Positions 5,509 through 13,625 of a stretch of DNA of 14,868 bases are shown in pieces; the stretch's first letter is position 1; each line of letters opens with the position of its first letter. Source of the stretch: Bacillota bacterium (lineage in GTDB: Bacteria; Bacillota_I; Bacilli_A; RFN20; CAG-826); NCBI GenBank assembly GCA_030831415.1, contig JAURLC010000067.1, positions 1 to 14,868 on the forward strand. The letters are read 5' to 3'. The notes under the pieces were generated by a model. That model was not told where the DNA came from. It did not search any database and saw only the letters and a list, made by a program, of their open reading frames with translations. The translations under genes and the position numbers were made by a program.

Positions 5509-7332
5509 TTATTTCTTTTCAGTAAAGTCAGCATCGATGACATCATCATCTTTCTTTTCACCGTTGTCTTCGGGTGTTGGATTCGATGGTTCACCTTGTG
5601 AATTTTGGTACTGGGCCATGACTTCGGCTGCTTTTTCTAGTTCAGAGATTTTTGCTTTGAGTTTTTCAAAATCATTATCTTTGATCGCTTGTTCGAGTTC
5701 TTCTTTAAGCTTGACGGTTTCTTCTTTTTGTTTGGCATCAATTTTGTCACCTTTTTCTTCTAAGGTTTGGTTGATGCTATTAATGAATTGTTCCGCTTTG
5801 TTTTTTAATTCGACTTCTTCACGACGTTTTTCATCCGCTTCTTTATTAAGTTCGGCTTCTTTGACCATGCGATCAATTTCTTCTTTGCTCAAACCGGTCG
5901 TACCTGAAATGGTAATTTCTTGGTTCTTACCCGAATCTAAATCTTTTGCAGACACTTTGACAATCCCGTTGACGTCAATGGAGAACGTGACTTCAATACG
6001 AGGTTCCCCTCGGCGAGCAGGTTTAATCCCTTCGAGTTTAAAATGGCCGAGTAGCTTGTTGTCACGCGCCATCGAACGTTCCCCTTGATACACCATGATA
6101 TCGACGGCAGGTTGGTTATCCGCAGCCGTGGAAAACACTTGGCTCTTCGTTGTAGGAATGGTGGTATTACGCGTGATTAAAGGGGTCATCACTTCACCCA
6201 TCGTTTCAATCCCTAAGGTTAAGGGGGTGACGTCAAGCAAGACTACATCTTTCACATCTCCTGAGATAACCGCACCTTGAATGGCAGCACCTACCGACAC
6301 CGCTTCATCTGGGTTCACCGAATAATTCGGTGCTTTTCCTAACACTTTTTTGACCAGTTCTTGGACGGCAGGCATACGAATCGATCCACCGACCATAAGA
6401 ATTTCTGCAATATCACCGGATGATAACTTTGCATCCGCTAAAGCTTTACGAATCGGTTCTTCAGTACGACGGAGTAAATCTTTGGTCATATCTTGGAACT
6501 TCGCACGGGTTAATTTCCCTTCGAAGTTAATTGGACCATTGGCGGTTTGACCCACGAATGGTAGAGAAATTGTGGTTTCAACCATGGAAGATAATTCGAT
6601 TTTCGCTTTTTCAGCGGCATCTTTGAAACGTTGTAATGCCATTTTATCGGCTAAGGTCACGCCAAATTGATCTTTAATTTGTGCTTGAATCCATTTCACG
6701 ATTTCATGGTCCCAGTCATCACCACCAAGGTGGTTATCCCCTGCGGTGGAAATCACTTCAAAGGTTCCATCCCCAATATCAAGAATGGAAACGTCAAACG
6801 TTCCTCCTCCTAAGTCGTAGACGAGCACCTTACCGGATTTATTGCTTTCTAACCCATAGGCTAAGGCAGAAGCAGTGGGTTCGTTAATAATACGAACGAC
6901 TTCTAATCCTGCAATTTGACCTGCATCTTTGGTCGCTTGACGTTGTGCATCATTAAAATAGGCAGGAACCGTAATGACAGCTTTTTCTACTTTTTGACCT
7001 AAGGAATCTTCCGCGTACTTTTTCATGTAGGCAAGAATTTTGGCAGAGATTTCTTGAGGCGTAAACGATTTGTTTAACACGCCAACCTTCACTTTTTGAT
7101 CGGTACCGATTAACCGTTTAATCGAAAGAATCGTATCCGGGTTAATGACCGCTTGTCGTTTGGCAGCATCGCCAACAATTTCTTCTCCACTTGCTTTAAA
7201 GGCAACGACGGATGGAGTCGTGTTTTTCCCTTCTGGATTCGGGATAACTTTCACTTTTCCGTCTGCTTGGACGTAGGAGACAACTGAATTTGTGGTTCCT
7301 AAGTCAATTCCGATAATAATTTCTTTTGCCAT
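5509..7332 (-). CDS. dnaK: Chaperone protein DnaK (Hsp70)
   Basis: The cytosolic ATP-dependent chaperone, 607 residues, a normal length for Gram-positive DnaK. The nucleotide-binding domain shows GIDLGTTNS (8-16), the phosphate loop YDLGGGTFD (172-180) and VGGSIRMPAV (314-323). The interdomain linker VVLLDV is at 363-368, followed by the beta-sandwich substrate domain and a helical lid (about 495-580). It ends with DDDVIDADF, the conserved C-terminal tail. In VGGSIR the usual Thr (VGGsTR) is Ile, a small oddity. The approximately 23-residue insertion of Gram-negative DnaK in the N-terminal domain is absent. AAAAGGAG precedes the ATG. It is the third gene of hrcA-grpE-dnaK-dnaJ and is expected to be repressed by HrcA. 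Confidence 0.98.
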   Translation of the reverse strand: MAKEIIIGIDLGTTNSVVSYVQADGKVKVIPNPEGKNTTPSVVAFKASGEEIVGDAAKRQAVINPDTILSIKRLIGTDQKVKVGVLNKSFTPQEISAKILAYMKKYAEDSLGQKVEKAVITVPAYFNDAQRQATKDAGQIAGLEVVRIINEPTASALAYGLESNKSGKVLVYDLGGGTFDVSILDIGDGTFEVISTAGDNHLGGDDWDHEIVKWIQAQIKDQFGVTLADKMALQRFKDAAEKAKIELSSMVETTISLPFVGQTANGPINFEGKLTRAKFQDMTKDLLRRTEEPIRKALADAKLSSGDIAEILMVGGSIRMPAVQELVKKVLGKAPNYSVNPDEAVSVGAAIQGAVISGDVKDVVLLDVTPLTLGIETMGEVMTPLITRNTTIPTTKSQVFSTAADNQPAVDIMVYQGERSMARDNKLLGHFKLEGIKPARRGEPRIEVTFSIDVNGIVKVSAKDLDSGKNQEITISGTTGLSKEEIDRMVKEAELNKEADEKRREEVELKNKAEQFINSINQTLEEKGDKIDAKQKEETVKLKEELEQAIKDNDFEKLKAKISELEKAAEVMAQYQNSQGEPSNPTPEDNGEKKDDDVIDADFTEKK

Positions 7333-7347
7333 GTTTTGATTCTCCTT

Positions 7348-7932
7348 TTATGCGGCTTGTTCGCCGGTTTCTTTGGCATCTTCTTCTGCAGGTTTAGCCT
7401 CGATTTTCTTCGAGACGACGACGAGGGCGGGTTTGACGACGCGATCATGGAGTTGATATCCCGGCGAGAGGATTTTTAGAATCCGATCGGGGGGTCCTTC
7501 GTCTTCTTGCGCTTCTAGAGCATTCATCGTTTTCACATTAAATGCATCGCCGGTTTTGATGGGAATCACTTTGACCCCTTCATTTTCCATCGCTTGTTGC
7601 AATTGGTTATAAATGTATTCAAAGCCGATTAGATAATTTTTAACTTTAGGATCATCCACTGGATTTTTTAGAGCGATGTGGAATGCATCCAATGCGGGGA
7701 CAAGATGTTCGATGAATCCTTCAGAGCGATATCGCAATGCTTCTAAATACGATTTTTCTTGAGCTTTTCGTAGATTATCCATGTCGGCATACGCCATGGC
7801 ATGTTTATTTTTCCACATATCGACTTCCGCTTTTAAGCTAAGGATTTGTTCTTCTAAGGTTGGCGGACGGTTTTCTTTGGTTTCACTCTCTGGTACTGCA
7901 GTTGGTTCTTTTGGTTTTTCTTTCTTTTTCAT
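7348..7932 (-). CDS. grpE: Nucleotide exchange factor GrpE
   Basis: A 194-residue cytosolic protein that acts as a dimer to release ADP from DnaK. It has a charged disordered N-terminus (1-27), a long coiled-coil helix (about 28-75, containing VDMWKNKHAMAYADMDNLRK), a four-helix region and the C-terminal beta wing with ILSPGYQLHDRVVKPALVVV. In the wing the usual HEA(V/L) block reads NALEA, a mild divergence. It begins three bases after the hrcA stop, with AAAAAGGAG inside the end of hrcA, and ends 15 bases before dnaK. The operon position supports the call. Confidence 0.95.
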   Translation of the reverse strand: MKKKEKPKEPTAVPESETKENRPPTLEEQILSLKAEVDMWKNKHAMAYADMDNLRKAQEKSYLEALRYRSEGFIEHLVPALDAFHIALKNPVDDPKVKNYLIGFEYIYNQLQQAMENEGVKVIPIKTGDAFNVKTMNALEAQEDEGPPDRILKILSPGYQLHDRVVKPALVVVSKKIEAKPAEEDAKETGEQAA

Positions 7933-7935
7933 GGG

Positions 7936-8955
7936 TTACTCCTTTTTCTCTAAACTTTGGAAATATTTTTCTAACATCTCGGTAACATATTCTAAGGCGG
8001 ACATCACTCGATCATAGTCCATACGCGTTGGACCAAGTATGGCAATTTGGCCTTCTTTAGATCCTGGCATTTTAACCCGACTTGAGACAATCGATACATC
8101 GTTGTTTTGTCCTTCGCTTTGACCGATTTGAACGGATACATCGCCTTCGAGTTGGCGAACTTCTTTCATTAAGCGTGGTGATTCTAAGAGGTGGAGTAAG
8201 TGTCGTAATTTATCCGCGTCATGCGCAAATTCGGGTTGATTAAATAAGTCCGTTTGGCCATACAATTTGAGCCGTTCTGAAGCAAAGTTGATAAATGCTT
8301 GAAAAAAAGCTTGGTAAATCACGTCATGTTCTTGAATAAAGTCTTGAAGGATGGGCTTAATCGCTTCCATCTTGTCGACGAGGTCACTAACGGGTGTTCC
8401 TTTTAATCGAGCATTAACTATCGTGACACATTCGGCGAGGGACTGTTTGTCAATCGACTCAGGCAAAACAAATGTTTTGTTTTCAACAAAACCCGAATCC
8501 GTAATAAAGACCGCAGTGGCTGAATTGTTATCAAGGGGTGTAATTTGAATGCTAATCAGTTTTTCTTGTGAGGCATTTGGGCCTAAGACAACCGAGGCTA
8601 AATGGGTCATGTTCGCTAAAATTTCGGTACTTTTTTGAATGACTTCGTTGACGGATTGCATTTTTTGGGAAAGAATCGTTTGAAGTTGAAACTTGATCGA
8701 TTCATCCACATTGCGGTTACGTAAACGATTAACGTAGTAACGATATCCAAGGGATGAAGGGATACGACCTGACGATGTATGCGTTTTTTCTAATAACCCA
8801 TCATTTTCTAAGGCGAGCATTTCATTACGAATCGTCGCTGAAGAATACGGTAATTGATACGTATCGGTTAACGTCACCGATCCAACAGGAGAGGCTGTTT
8901 TAATGAAGTGTTCAACAATATGTTTGAGAATTTGGTCACGTCGTGATAATTCCAT
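7936..8955 (-). CDS. hrcA: Heat-inducible transcription repressor HrcA
   Basis: A 339-residue repressor, usual length, which binds CIRCE operators as a dimer and needs the GroEL chaperonin for activity in Bacillus. The N-terminal winged helix (about 1-75) contains SRRDQILKHIVEHF, ASPVGS and SSATIRNEM, and ends in SSGRIPS(S)LGYRYYV, a family hallmark. The GAF-like and dimerisation regions follow, including VVLGPNASQEKLISIQ and the C-terminal IAILGPTRMDYDRVMSALEYV. It is first in the operon, directly behind two CIRCE sites, so it represses itself and grpE-dnaK-dnaJ. AAGGAGG precedes the ATG at 8955. No groESL or ctsR is in the window. Confidence 0.97.
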   Translation of the reverse strand: MELSRRDQILKHIVEHFIKTASPVGSVTLTDTYQLPYSSATIRNEMLALENDGLLEKTHTSSGRIPSSLGYRYYVNRLRNRNVDESIKFQLQTILSQKMQSVNEVIQKSTEILANMTHLASVVLGPNASQEKLISIQITPLDNNSATAVFITDSGFVENKTFVLPESIDKQSLAECVTIVNARLKGTPVSDLVDKMEAIKPILQDFIQEHDVIYQAFFQAFINFASERLKLYGQTDLFNQPEFAHDADKLRHLLHLLESPRLMKEVRQLEGDVSVQIGQSEGQNNDVSIVSSRVKMPGSKEGQIAILGPTRMDYDRVMSALEYVTEMLEKYFQSLEKKE

Positions 8956-8968
8956 TTTAACCTCCTTG

Positions 8969-8995
8969 TTAGCATTAACACTTATCGAGTGCTAA
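8969..8995 (-). promoter_or_regulatory. CIRCE element 1 (downstream operator of hrcA)
   Basis: On the plus strand TTAGCATTA, nine bases, then GAGTGCTAA; the family consensus is TTAGCACTC-N9-GAGTGCTAA. One arm is perfect and the other matches six of nine. It lies between the -10 box and the ribosome binding site, across the expected transcription start, so bound HrcA would block initiation and the transcript would carry the half-palindrome in its leader. Confidence 0.9.
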
Positions 8996-8999
8996 AAGT

Positions 9000-9027
9000 A
9001 TTATAACAAGGATATTAGCACTGTCAA
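9000..9027 (-). promoter_or_regulatory. SigA promoter of the hrcA operon
   Basis: On the minus strand a perfect TTGACA (9022-9027) and a perfect TATAAT (9000-9005) are separated by 16 bases, with a TG just before the -10 (TGT-TATAAT, extended -10). The -35 box lies within CIRCE element 2 and the transcription start would fall in CIRCE element 1, so the promoter is bracketed by the two operators. Confidence 0.93.
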
Positions 9028-9041
9028 TAATGAAGTGCTAA
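9015..9041 (-). promoter_or_regulatory. CIRCE element 2 (upstream operator, overlaps -35 and hemW stop)
   Basis: On the plus strand TTAGCACTG, nine bases, then AAGTGCTAA; each arm matches the CIRCE consensus at eight of nine bases. It covers the -35 box of the hrcA promoter, and one arm includes the hemW stop codon (9038-9040). Its centre is about 46 bases from that of element 1. Confidence 0.92.
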
Positions 9042-10144
9042 ATTTTATGTTTTGTGAGTTGAATCACAACGTAATCGAGTAACAACATGCCTTCAAACGT
9101 CGCATAACACGACGTTTCAGTGAGTACTAATAATTCTTTTTCACACAAAGCTGCAAGGCTTTCTTGGAAATAATCATCGAACGATTCATGAAATCGTGTG
9201 GCAAAACTCGTGAGTAAAAAACCATCCTTTAACCGTAAATTTAACATTAAATATTCAAACATTTCCATCAAGGGGGTTAACATTTCTTCTTGATCATTCC
9301 ATTGACCCGCTAAATAACGTTTCATACTCTTCGTATTCGTATAACGACGAGGATGTATATATCCAGAAGCTCCTAAACCCACACCAAGATAATTTTCATC
9401 TTTCCAATACGTCAAATTATGACGAGAATACGCCTTGTTACGGGCAAAATTACTTACTTCGTAGCGTTCATACCCATGTTTCGTTAACGTTTGATAAATG
9501 GTTTCATAATGGCCACGAGACACCTCATCAGTTGCTTGTTTAACTTTTCGTATACCAAAAACCGTTCCCGGATGAACCGTTAATGCGTAGGTAGAGATGT
9601 GATCGACATCTAAGGCAAGAAAAGCATCTAAATCGTGTACCAGTTGAGCATCACTCACCGCCGGTAAATCGTAAATTAAATCAATATTGATATGCTTAAA
9701 CCCAATGGATTTAGCTAGAGCAATGCCCGAGATTATGTCATGAGCTGAATGATGACGATTTAACGATAATAATGCTTGTTCATCAAAGGTTTGCACACCA
9801 AAGGAAAGCCGATTGACGCCAAATTGTTGAAATAACCGTAACTTTGCTTCTGTGGTACTTTCAAAATTACACTCAATGGTAAATTCGGTTTGAGAGGATC
9901 GACGAGAGGATAAAGTTTGAAGTAAGGGAAGCCATTCCTCTTCCGTTAACGCGGTAGGTGTTCCCCCACCAATAAAAATCGTATCAAAGACGTGATGAGG
10001 GTAAGAGGATAATTCCTTCATCACCATGGTGACATAATCCTTGGTAATCGCAGGATTGGTCAACATTTTGGTGAAATCACAATAATGACAAATGTGATCA
10101 CAAAAGGGTATATGAATGTAAAGAGCGTTCGCGTGAAGCGTCAT
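9038..10144 (-). CDS. hemW: HemW-type radical SAM heme chaperone
   Basis: A 368-residue protein of the HemN-like radical SAM family. The CxxxCxxC iron-sulphur motif is C15, C19, C22, lacking the extra cysteine of true HemN. GGGTPT (59-64) is the SAM-binding GGxTP block, and RHNLTYW (241-247) carries the HNxxYW motif typical of HemW. The C-terminal HemN domain follows, ending EGMLLLDYVV. HemW binds heme and is thought to insert it into respiratory enzymes; older annotation as coproporphyrinogen oxidase is misleading. The ATG at 10144 overlaps the stop of the upstream small gene as TAATG and has no clear ribosome binding site, so it is likely translated by coupling. hemW between lepA and hrcA is also the Bacillus order. 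Confidence 0.93.
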   Translation of the reverse strand: MTLHANALYIHIPFCDHICHYCDFTKMLTNPAITKDYVTMVMKELSSYPHHVFDTIFIGGGTPTALTEEEWLPLLQTLSSRRSSQTEFTIECNFESTTEAKLRLFQQFGVNRLSFGVQTFDEQALLSLNRHHSAHDIISGIALAKSIGFKHINIDLIYDLPAVSDAQLVHDLDAFLALDVDHISTYALTVHPGTVFGIRKVKQATDEVSRGHYETIYQTLTKHGYERYEVSNFARNKAYSRHNLTYWKDENYLGVGLGASGYIHPRRYTNTKSMKRYLAGQWNDQEEMLTPLMEMFEYLMLNLRLKDGFLLTSFATRFHESFDDYFQESLAALCEKELLVLTETSCYATFEGMLLLDYVVIQLTKHKI

Positions 10145-10458
10145 TAAGCTTTTGGTTTTTTGGTCGAAAGAACTTTTTTAGTGGTCGATTTCTTTTTAGA
10201 AGTTGACGCGGATGGGGTCGCTTTTTTTGGTAAGGGTTTAACGTGATCATCTTTGGTTGTTAACGGCGTTTCAAGGGGAACTAAAATACGTTCAAGTTCT
10301 TCTTTGGCTGCAGTTTTAGGATCGACTTTTTTGGAATCCCACGGGGCAGGGTAGAACGTTTTACGAATGAAATAGGCAACAAAGCCAACTGCACCGAAAA
10401 TGAGTAATAAAAAAATGATGTCAAATGCGCCGGAAAGTGAACTATAAACTGCTACCAT
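10144..10458 (-). CDS. Small single-pass membrane protein with lysine-rich tail
   Basis: A 104-residue protein without a recognised family. One hydrophobic helix (about 11-31, rich in Phe, Leu and Ile) is followed by basic residues (IRKTFY), which predicts the C-terminus in the cytosol. A mixed-charge segment follows (40-75), then a tail (78-104) with ten lysines among Ser, Thr, Pro and Ala and no acidic residue, similar in composition to histone H1-like or HU-extension tails. AAAGGAG overlaps the end of the Fic-like gene. Of two nearby ATGs, 10458 is chosen because the one at 10462 leads to a stop within seven codons. It overlaps hemW by one base. A role in binding nucleic acid or phospholipid headgroups at the membrane is only a suggestion from composition. 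Confidence 0.82.
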   Translation of the reverse strand: MVAVYSSLSGAFDIIFLLLIFGAVGFVAYFIRKTFYPAPWDSKKVDPKTAAKEELERILVPLETPLTTKDDHVKPLPKKATPSASTSKKKSTTKKVLSTKKPKA

Positions 10459-10461
10459 ACA

Positions 10462-11751
10462 TTAGTCTCCTTTGACTGTATAAACATACTTATTTTTGTA
10501 TTGTTCTTTACGATAATACCCTAATTCAACTAAATGTTCCATCGAGGTTCGTGAAGTTTCATACGCGCATCCCATCAATGTCTTAAATTGCGCAATCGTA
10601 TAAAATTTCCCTTTTTCTCGATGGCGAGCATAAAAGTAAGCTTCTGCACGACGCATACCTGGATGGGTTTCCAGTAAATGATTTTGATAACGATTCGCAT
10701 CAATCTCCTCGTGTACTGAAGTGGGTTGAGGCTCGGAAACAACAGGTTCAATGTCGTGAATCATCACATCTTGTTGCCGTTGTTCTTGATGAATGTCTTG
10801 GACATCTAGCTGGATCAAGTGATTTAAAAATTCCGTTGAACTTTGTTCTAAAAATGGCAAAAAGAAAGCTATGAAATACGTTAGGTCTTTTGTTTTTTGC
10901 ACTTCCTGGCAAATGGATGAAAAATGGGGTGAGTCCAATAAACTTTCTAATGGGATGTAAATCGCATAGGCATCCCAACCTAAATGAGCAAGAATATTTT
11001 TAAATGTTAAGATGCTCATCTCATCGTTATACACATCAAAAGGTTTGATGTAATCTAGGTAAAACAAAGCGATGATCGCAATGAGTAAAGAAGATAAGGA
11101 AGATTGGTGGACAAAATGCATTAGGTCTTGCATTAACGCTTCAATTTGCGGGAATGGGGCGGCTTCATAAATGCGTGCAACTAAACTTTTGGGACGATTG
11201 GTTAATTCTTTTTCACGATAAAAACTCGGTAAATTATCGGTTCGATGAAGCGTGGTTAACATCGTTAAAATCCATTCTTCATTTAAGGGAGCTATCCGTT
11301 TTTCTGCAAGAATCGTTAAGGCTTGATAATACGATTCAATGAGTTCAAAACCAGTTTCTTCTACTGGTTTATGGTCAACAATGTAGCCTAATTTTCGTTC
11401 TGAAGTGGACAGTCCATAGCGTTTTGCTAAAGGTTGAAGGGTAGGAAGGAGTAAGGGTTTCCAAGCAGGAACAATCGAGGTTGTCGCTTGGAGGTGTACG
11501 AGGCGACCTAGGCCTTTAAGCATGGTTCGCTCAAGGCGATGTAATCGTTCCAATAATGTAGGCGTGAGGACTAATCGAAAAGGTTGTTTATCAATACTTT
11601 GCAATCGAAGCAAACGTTCAAAAGATTGACGGTACGATTCAATCGTTTGCCAAAGAGGATCAATAACCGATGTTCCTAATGCTTTGGATACTTCTTGTTT
11701 TGTTGCATACATCTCATCGGTAAAACGTATGGCTAAGTCGTTGATTGGCAT
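10462..11751 (-). CDS. Degenerate Fic-fold protein with C-terminal winged helix
   Basis: A 429-residue soluble protein with the layout of Fic/DOC family proteins. A helical N-terminal region (1-165) precedes a Fic-like core: SFYREKELTNRP (176-187) and PFPQIEALMQDLMHFV (199-214) match the region before the active site. The active-site loop HPFxDGNGR reads KPFDVYNDE (236-244): the catalytic His is Lys236, the Gly-Asn-Gly anion loop is Tyr-Asn-Asp and the Arg is Glu244. An acidic Gln-rich linker (about 315-365) leads to a winged helix (about 377-429; FYTIAQFKTLMGCAYETSRT, ending YVYTV), as often found in Fic proteins. It is unlikely to transfer AMP, and more likely binds DNA or a partner. There is no good ribosome binding site; an extended -10 box lies six bases before the ATG. 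It is followed closely by the lysine-tail gene and hemW. The Fic assignment comes from motif register only. Confidence 0.7.
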   Translation of the reverse strand: MPINDLAIRFTDEMYATKQEVSKALGTSVIDPLWQTIESYRQSFERLLRLQSIDKQPFRLVLTPTLLERLHRLERTMLKGLGRLVHLQATTSIVPAWKPLLLPTLQPLAKRYGLSTSERKLGYIVDHKPVEETGFELIESYYQALTILAEKRIAPLNEEWILTMLTTLHRTDNLPSFYREKELTNRPKSLVARIYEAAPFPQIEALMQDLMHFVHQSSLSSLLIAIIALFYLDYIKPFDVYNDEMSILTFKNILAHLGWDAYAIYIPLESLLDSPHFSSICQEVQKTKDLTYFIAFFLPFLEQSSTEFLNHLIQLDVQDIHQEQRQQDVMIHDIEPVVSEPQPTSVHEEIDANRYQNHLLETHPGMRRAEAYFYARHREKGKFYTIAQFKTLMGCAYETSRTSMEHLVELGYYRKEQYKNKYVYTVKGD

Positions 11752-11757
11752 ATCTCG

Positions 11758-11766
11758 ACTATAGCA
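11758..11766 (-). promoter_or_regulatory. Extended -10 promoter of the Fic-like gene (possibly leaderless)
   Basis: On the minus strand TGC-TATAGT: a -10 box (11758-11763) preceded by TG. It ends six bases before the ATG at 11751, so transcription would begin at or next to the start codon. No -35 box is visible, which an extended -10 can tolerate. The intergenic stretch to lepA is very AT-rich. Confidence 0.5.
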
Positions 11767-11807
11767 TATTATTTGAAAAAATAGTAGAAAATTAGTAGAT
11801 AATGACG

Positions 11808-13613
11808 TTAATCATCAATCGATAAAACGGTCATAAACGCTTCTTGAGGAACTTCGACAGAACCGATGTTTTTCATCCGTTTCTTGCCTTCTTTTTGCTT
11901 ATCTAATAATTTACGTTTGCGTGAAATATCGCCCCCATAACATTTGGCAAGCACATCTTTACGCATCGCCTTAATATCGGTGCGGGCAATGACTTTTCCA
12001 TTAATCGCAGCTTGAACGGGAATTTCAAATTGTTGACGGGGAATAATGTCCTTTAGTTTTTCAACAATAACAGAGCCACGGTTGTACGCGGAAGGTTTAT
12101 GGACAATCGTCGATAAGGCATCAATCGCTTCTCCATTGAGTAAAATATCCATTTTGGCTAAATTACCAACTTTATAATCCGAAAATTGATAATCAAAAGA
12201 GGCATACCCTTTGGATAAACTCTTTAATTTATCAAAAAAGTTATAAACAACTTCAGCTAATGGAATGTCATATTTCAAGATCATTCGTGTTTCATCCACG
12301 TATTCTAAATCGGTGTAAATCCCGCGGCGAGCTTGGCATAATTCCATTAAATTGCCAACATAATCTTGTGGGGTTGTAATAAATGCTTTTACATACGGTT
12401 CTGCAATTTCTTTAATTAACGTAGGATGAGGCAATTTACTAGGATTATCTAAGCTCATCATCGAACCATCATTTTGATGGACATGATACACCACACTTGG
12501 TGCCGTTAAAATTAAATTTAATTGGTATTCTCGTTCAAGACGTTCTTGAATGACATCCATGTGGAGTAAACCTAAAAATCCACATCGGAAACCAAAACCT
12601 AGTGCTTGGGAGGTTTCTGGTTCATATTGCAAACTTGCGTCCGATAAGGATAGTTTTGCTAATGCATCCTTTAGATCGACATATTTTTTACCATCGACAG
12701 GGTATAGACCACAAAAAACCATGGGATTCATATGACGATATCCTGGTAGTGCTTCCTTTGTAGGATGGTCGGCTAAAGTGACGGTTTCCCCTGAACGCAC
12801 TTCTTTGATATCGCGAATTTGAGCCGCTAAATAACCGACTTCTCCAGCACGTAATACGTCCTTTTTTTCTTGGTTTGGTCGAAAAATACCAAGTTCAGTG
12901 ACTTCGTAGGTTTTTTTGCTGGACAAAAGGAGGATTTTATCGCCAAGTTTGACTTGACCCTCCATGATTCGTAATAAAATTACTACTCCACGGTATGCAT
13001 CATAAAAAGAATCAAAAATTAACGCTTTTAAAGGATTGTCTAAGGAACCCGTAGGAGCGGGAATATCCCTTATGATCCTTTCTAAAACTTGATCAACCCC
13101 TAATCCGGTTTTAGCAGAAATTAACGTGGCATCCTCTGCATCGATGCCAATTCGTTTTTTGATTTCTTTTTTGACACGTTCAGGATCGGCTGAGGGTAAA
13201 TCAATTTTATTGATTAACGGGACGATGGATAAATCGTTATCCACCGCTAAATAAACATTGGCGAGTGTTTGTGCTTCAACACCTTGGGAAGCATCGACGA
13301 CGAGTAAAGCGCCTTCACAAGCAGCTAAAGATCGTGAAACTTCATAGGTGAAATCCACGTGTCCAGGTGTATCAATTAAATTAAACGTATAGTGTTGACC
13401 ATCGTTAGCGATATATTCCAACGTGACGGTCGTCAACTTGATGGTAATCCCTCGTTCACGTTCTAAATCCATGGAATCCAACATTTGTGCCTTCATCTCA
13501 CGCTTTGTTTTGGTACCGGTCATTTCAATCAAACGATCGGCTAACGTCGATTTGCCATGATCAATATGAGCAATGATAGAGAAGTTACGTATGTTGCGTG
13601 CGTTATAAGCCAT
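11808..13613 (-). CDS. lepA: Elongation factor 4 (LepA) GTPase
   Basis: A 601-residue translational GTPase of normal length that acts on the ribosome and affects back-translocation or initiation. G motifs are AHIDHGKST (15-23), ERERGITI (51-58), DTPGH (81-85), NKID (135-138) and SAKTG (166-170). The EF-G-like domains II, III and V follow. The LepA-specific C-terminal domain contains YNRGSVIVEKLKDIIPRQQF and AKCYGGDISRKRKLLDKQKEGKKRMK, the latter a LepA signature. All motifs are intact. The ATG at 13613 has only a weak ribosome binding site. lepA upstream of hemW and hrcA is the Bacillus order; here two extra genes lie between lepA and hemW. Confidence 0.98.
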   Translation of the reverse strand: MAYNARNIRNFSIIAHIDHGKSTLADRLIEMTGTKTKREMKAQMLDSMDLERERGITIKLTTVTLEYIANDGQHYTFNLIDTPGHVDFTYEVSRSLAACEGALLVVDASQGVEAQTLANVYLAVDNDLSIVPLINKIDLPSADPERVKKEIKKRIGIDAEDATLISAKTGLGVDQVLERIIRDIPAPTGSLDNPLKALIFDSFYDAYRGVVILLRIMEGQVKLGDKILLLSSKKTYEVTELGIFRPNQEKKDVLRAGEVGYLAAQIRDIKEVRSGETVTLADHPTKEALPGYRHMNPMVFCGLYPVDGKKYVDLKDALAKLSLSDASLQYEPETSQALGFGFRCGFLGLLHMDVIQERLEREYQLNLILTAPSVVYHVHQNDGSMMSLDNPSKLPHPTLIKEIAEPYVKAFITTPQDYVGNLMELCQARRGIYTDLEYVDETRMILKYDIPLAEVVYNFFDKLKSLSKGYASFDYQFSDYKVGNLAKMDILLNGEAIDALSTIVHKPSAYNRGSVIVEKLKDIIPRQQFEIPVQAAINGKVIARTDIKAMRKDVLAKCYGGDISRKRKLLDKQKEGKKRMKNIGSVEVPQEAFMTVLSIDD

Positions 13614-13625
13614 AATTACTTAAGT

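Noticed and set aside
5489..6088. A 199-codon plus-strand ORF, Ser-rich
   Set aside because: It is antisense to the end of dnaK; its Ser/Leu-rich composition is the mirror of Glu/Lys-rich DnaK codons, and it has no ribosome binding site.
8464..8492. Alternating CAAAAC/GTTTTG inverted repeats inside hrcA
   Set aside because: They lie within coding sequence of a conserved protein, have AT-rich six-base arms and no link to a known signal, so they are probably chance from codon choice.
11785..11815. Possible terminator after lepA
   Set aside because: The best stem (TGATGA with TCATTA) is AT-rich with a G-T pair and the T-rich stretch is interrupted, which is too weak to call.
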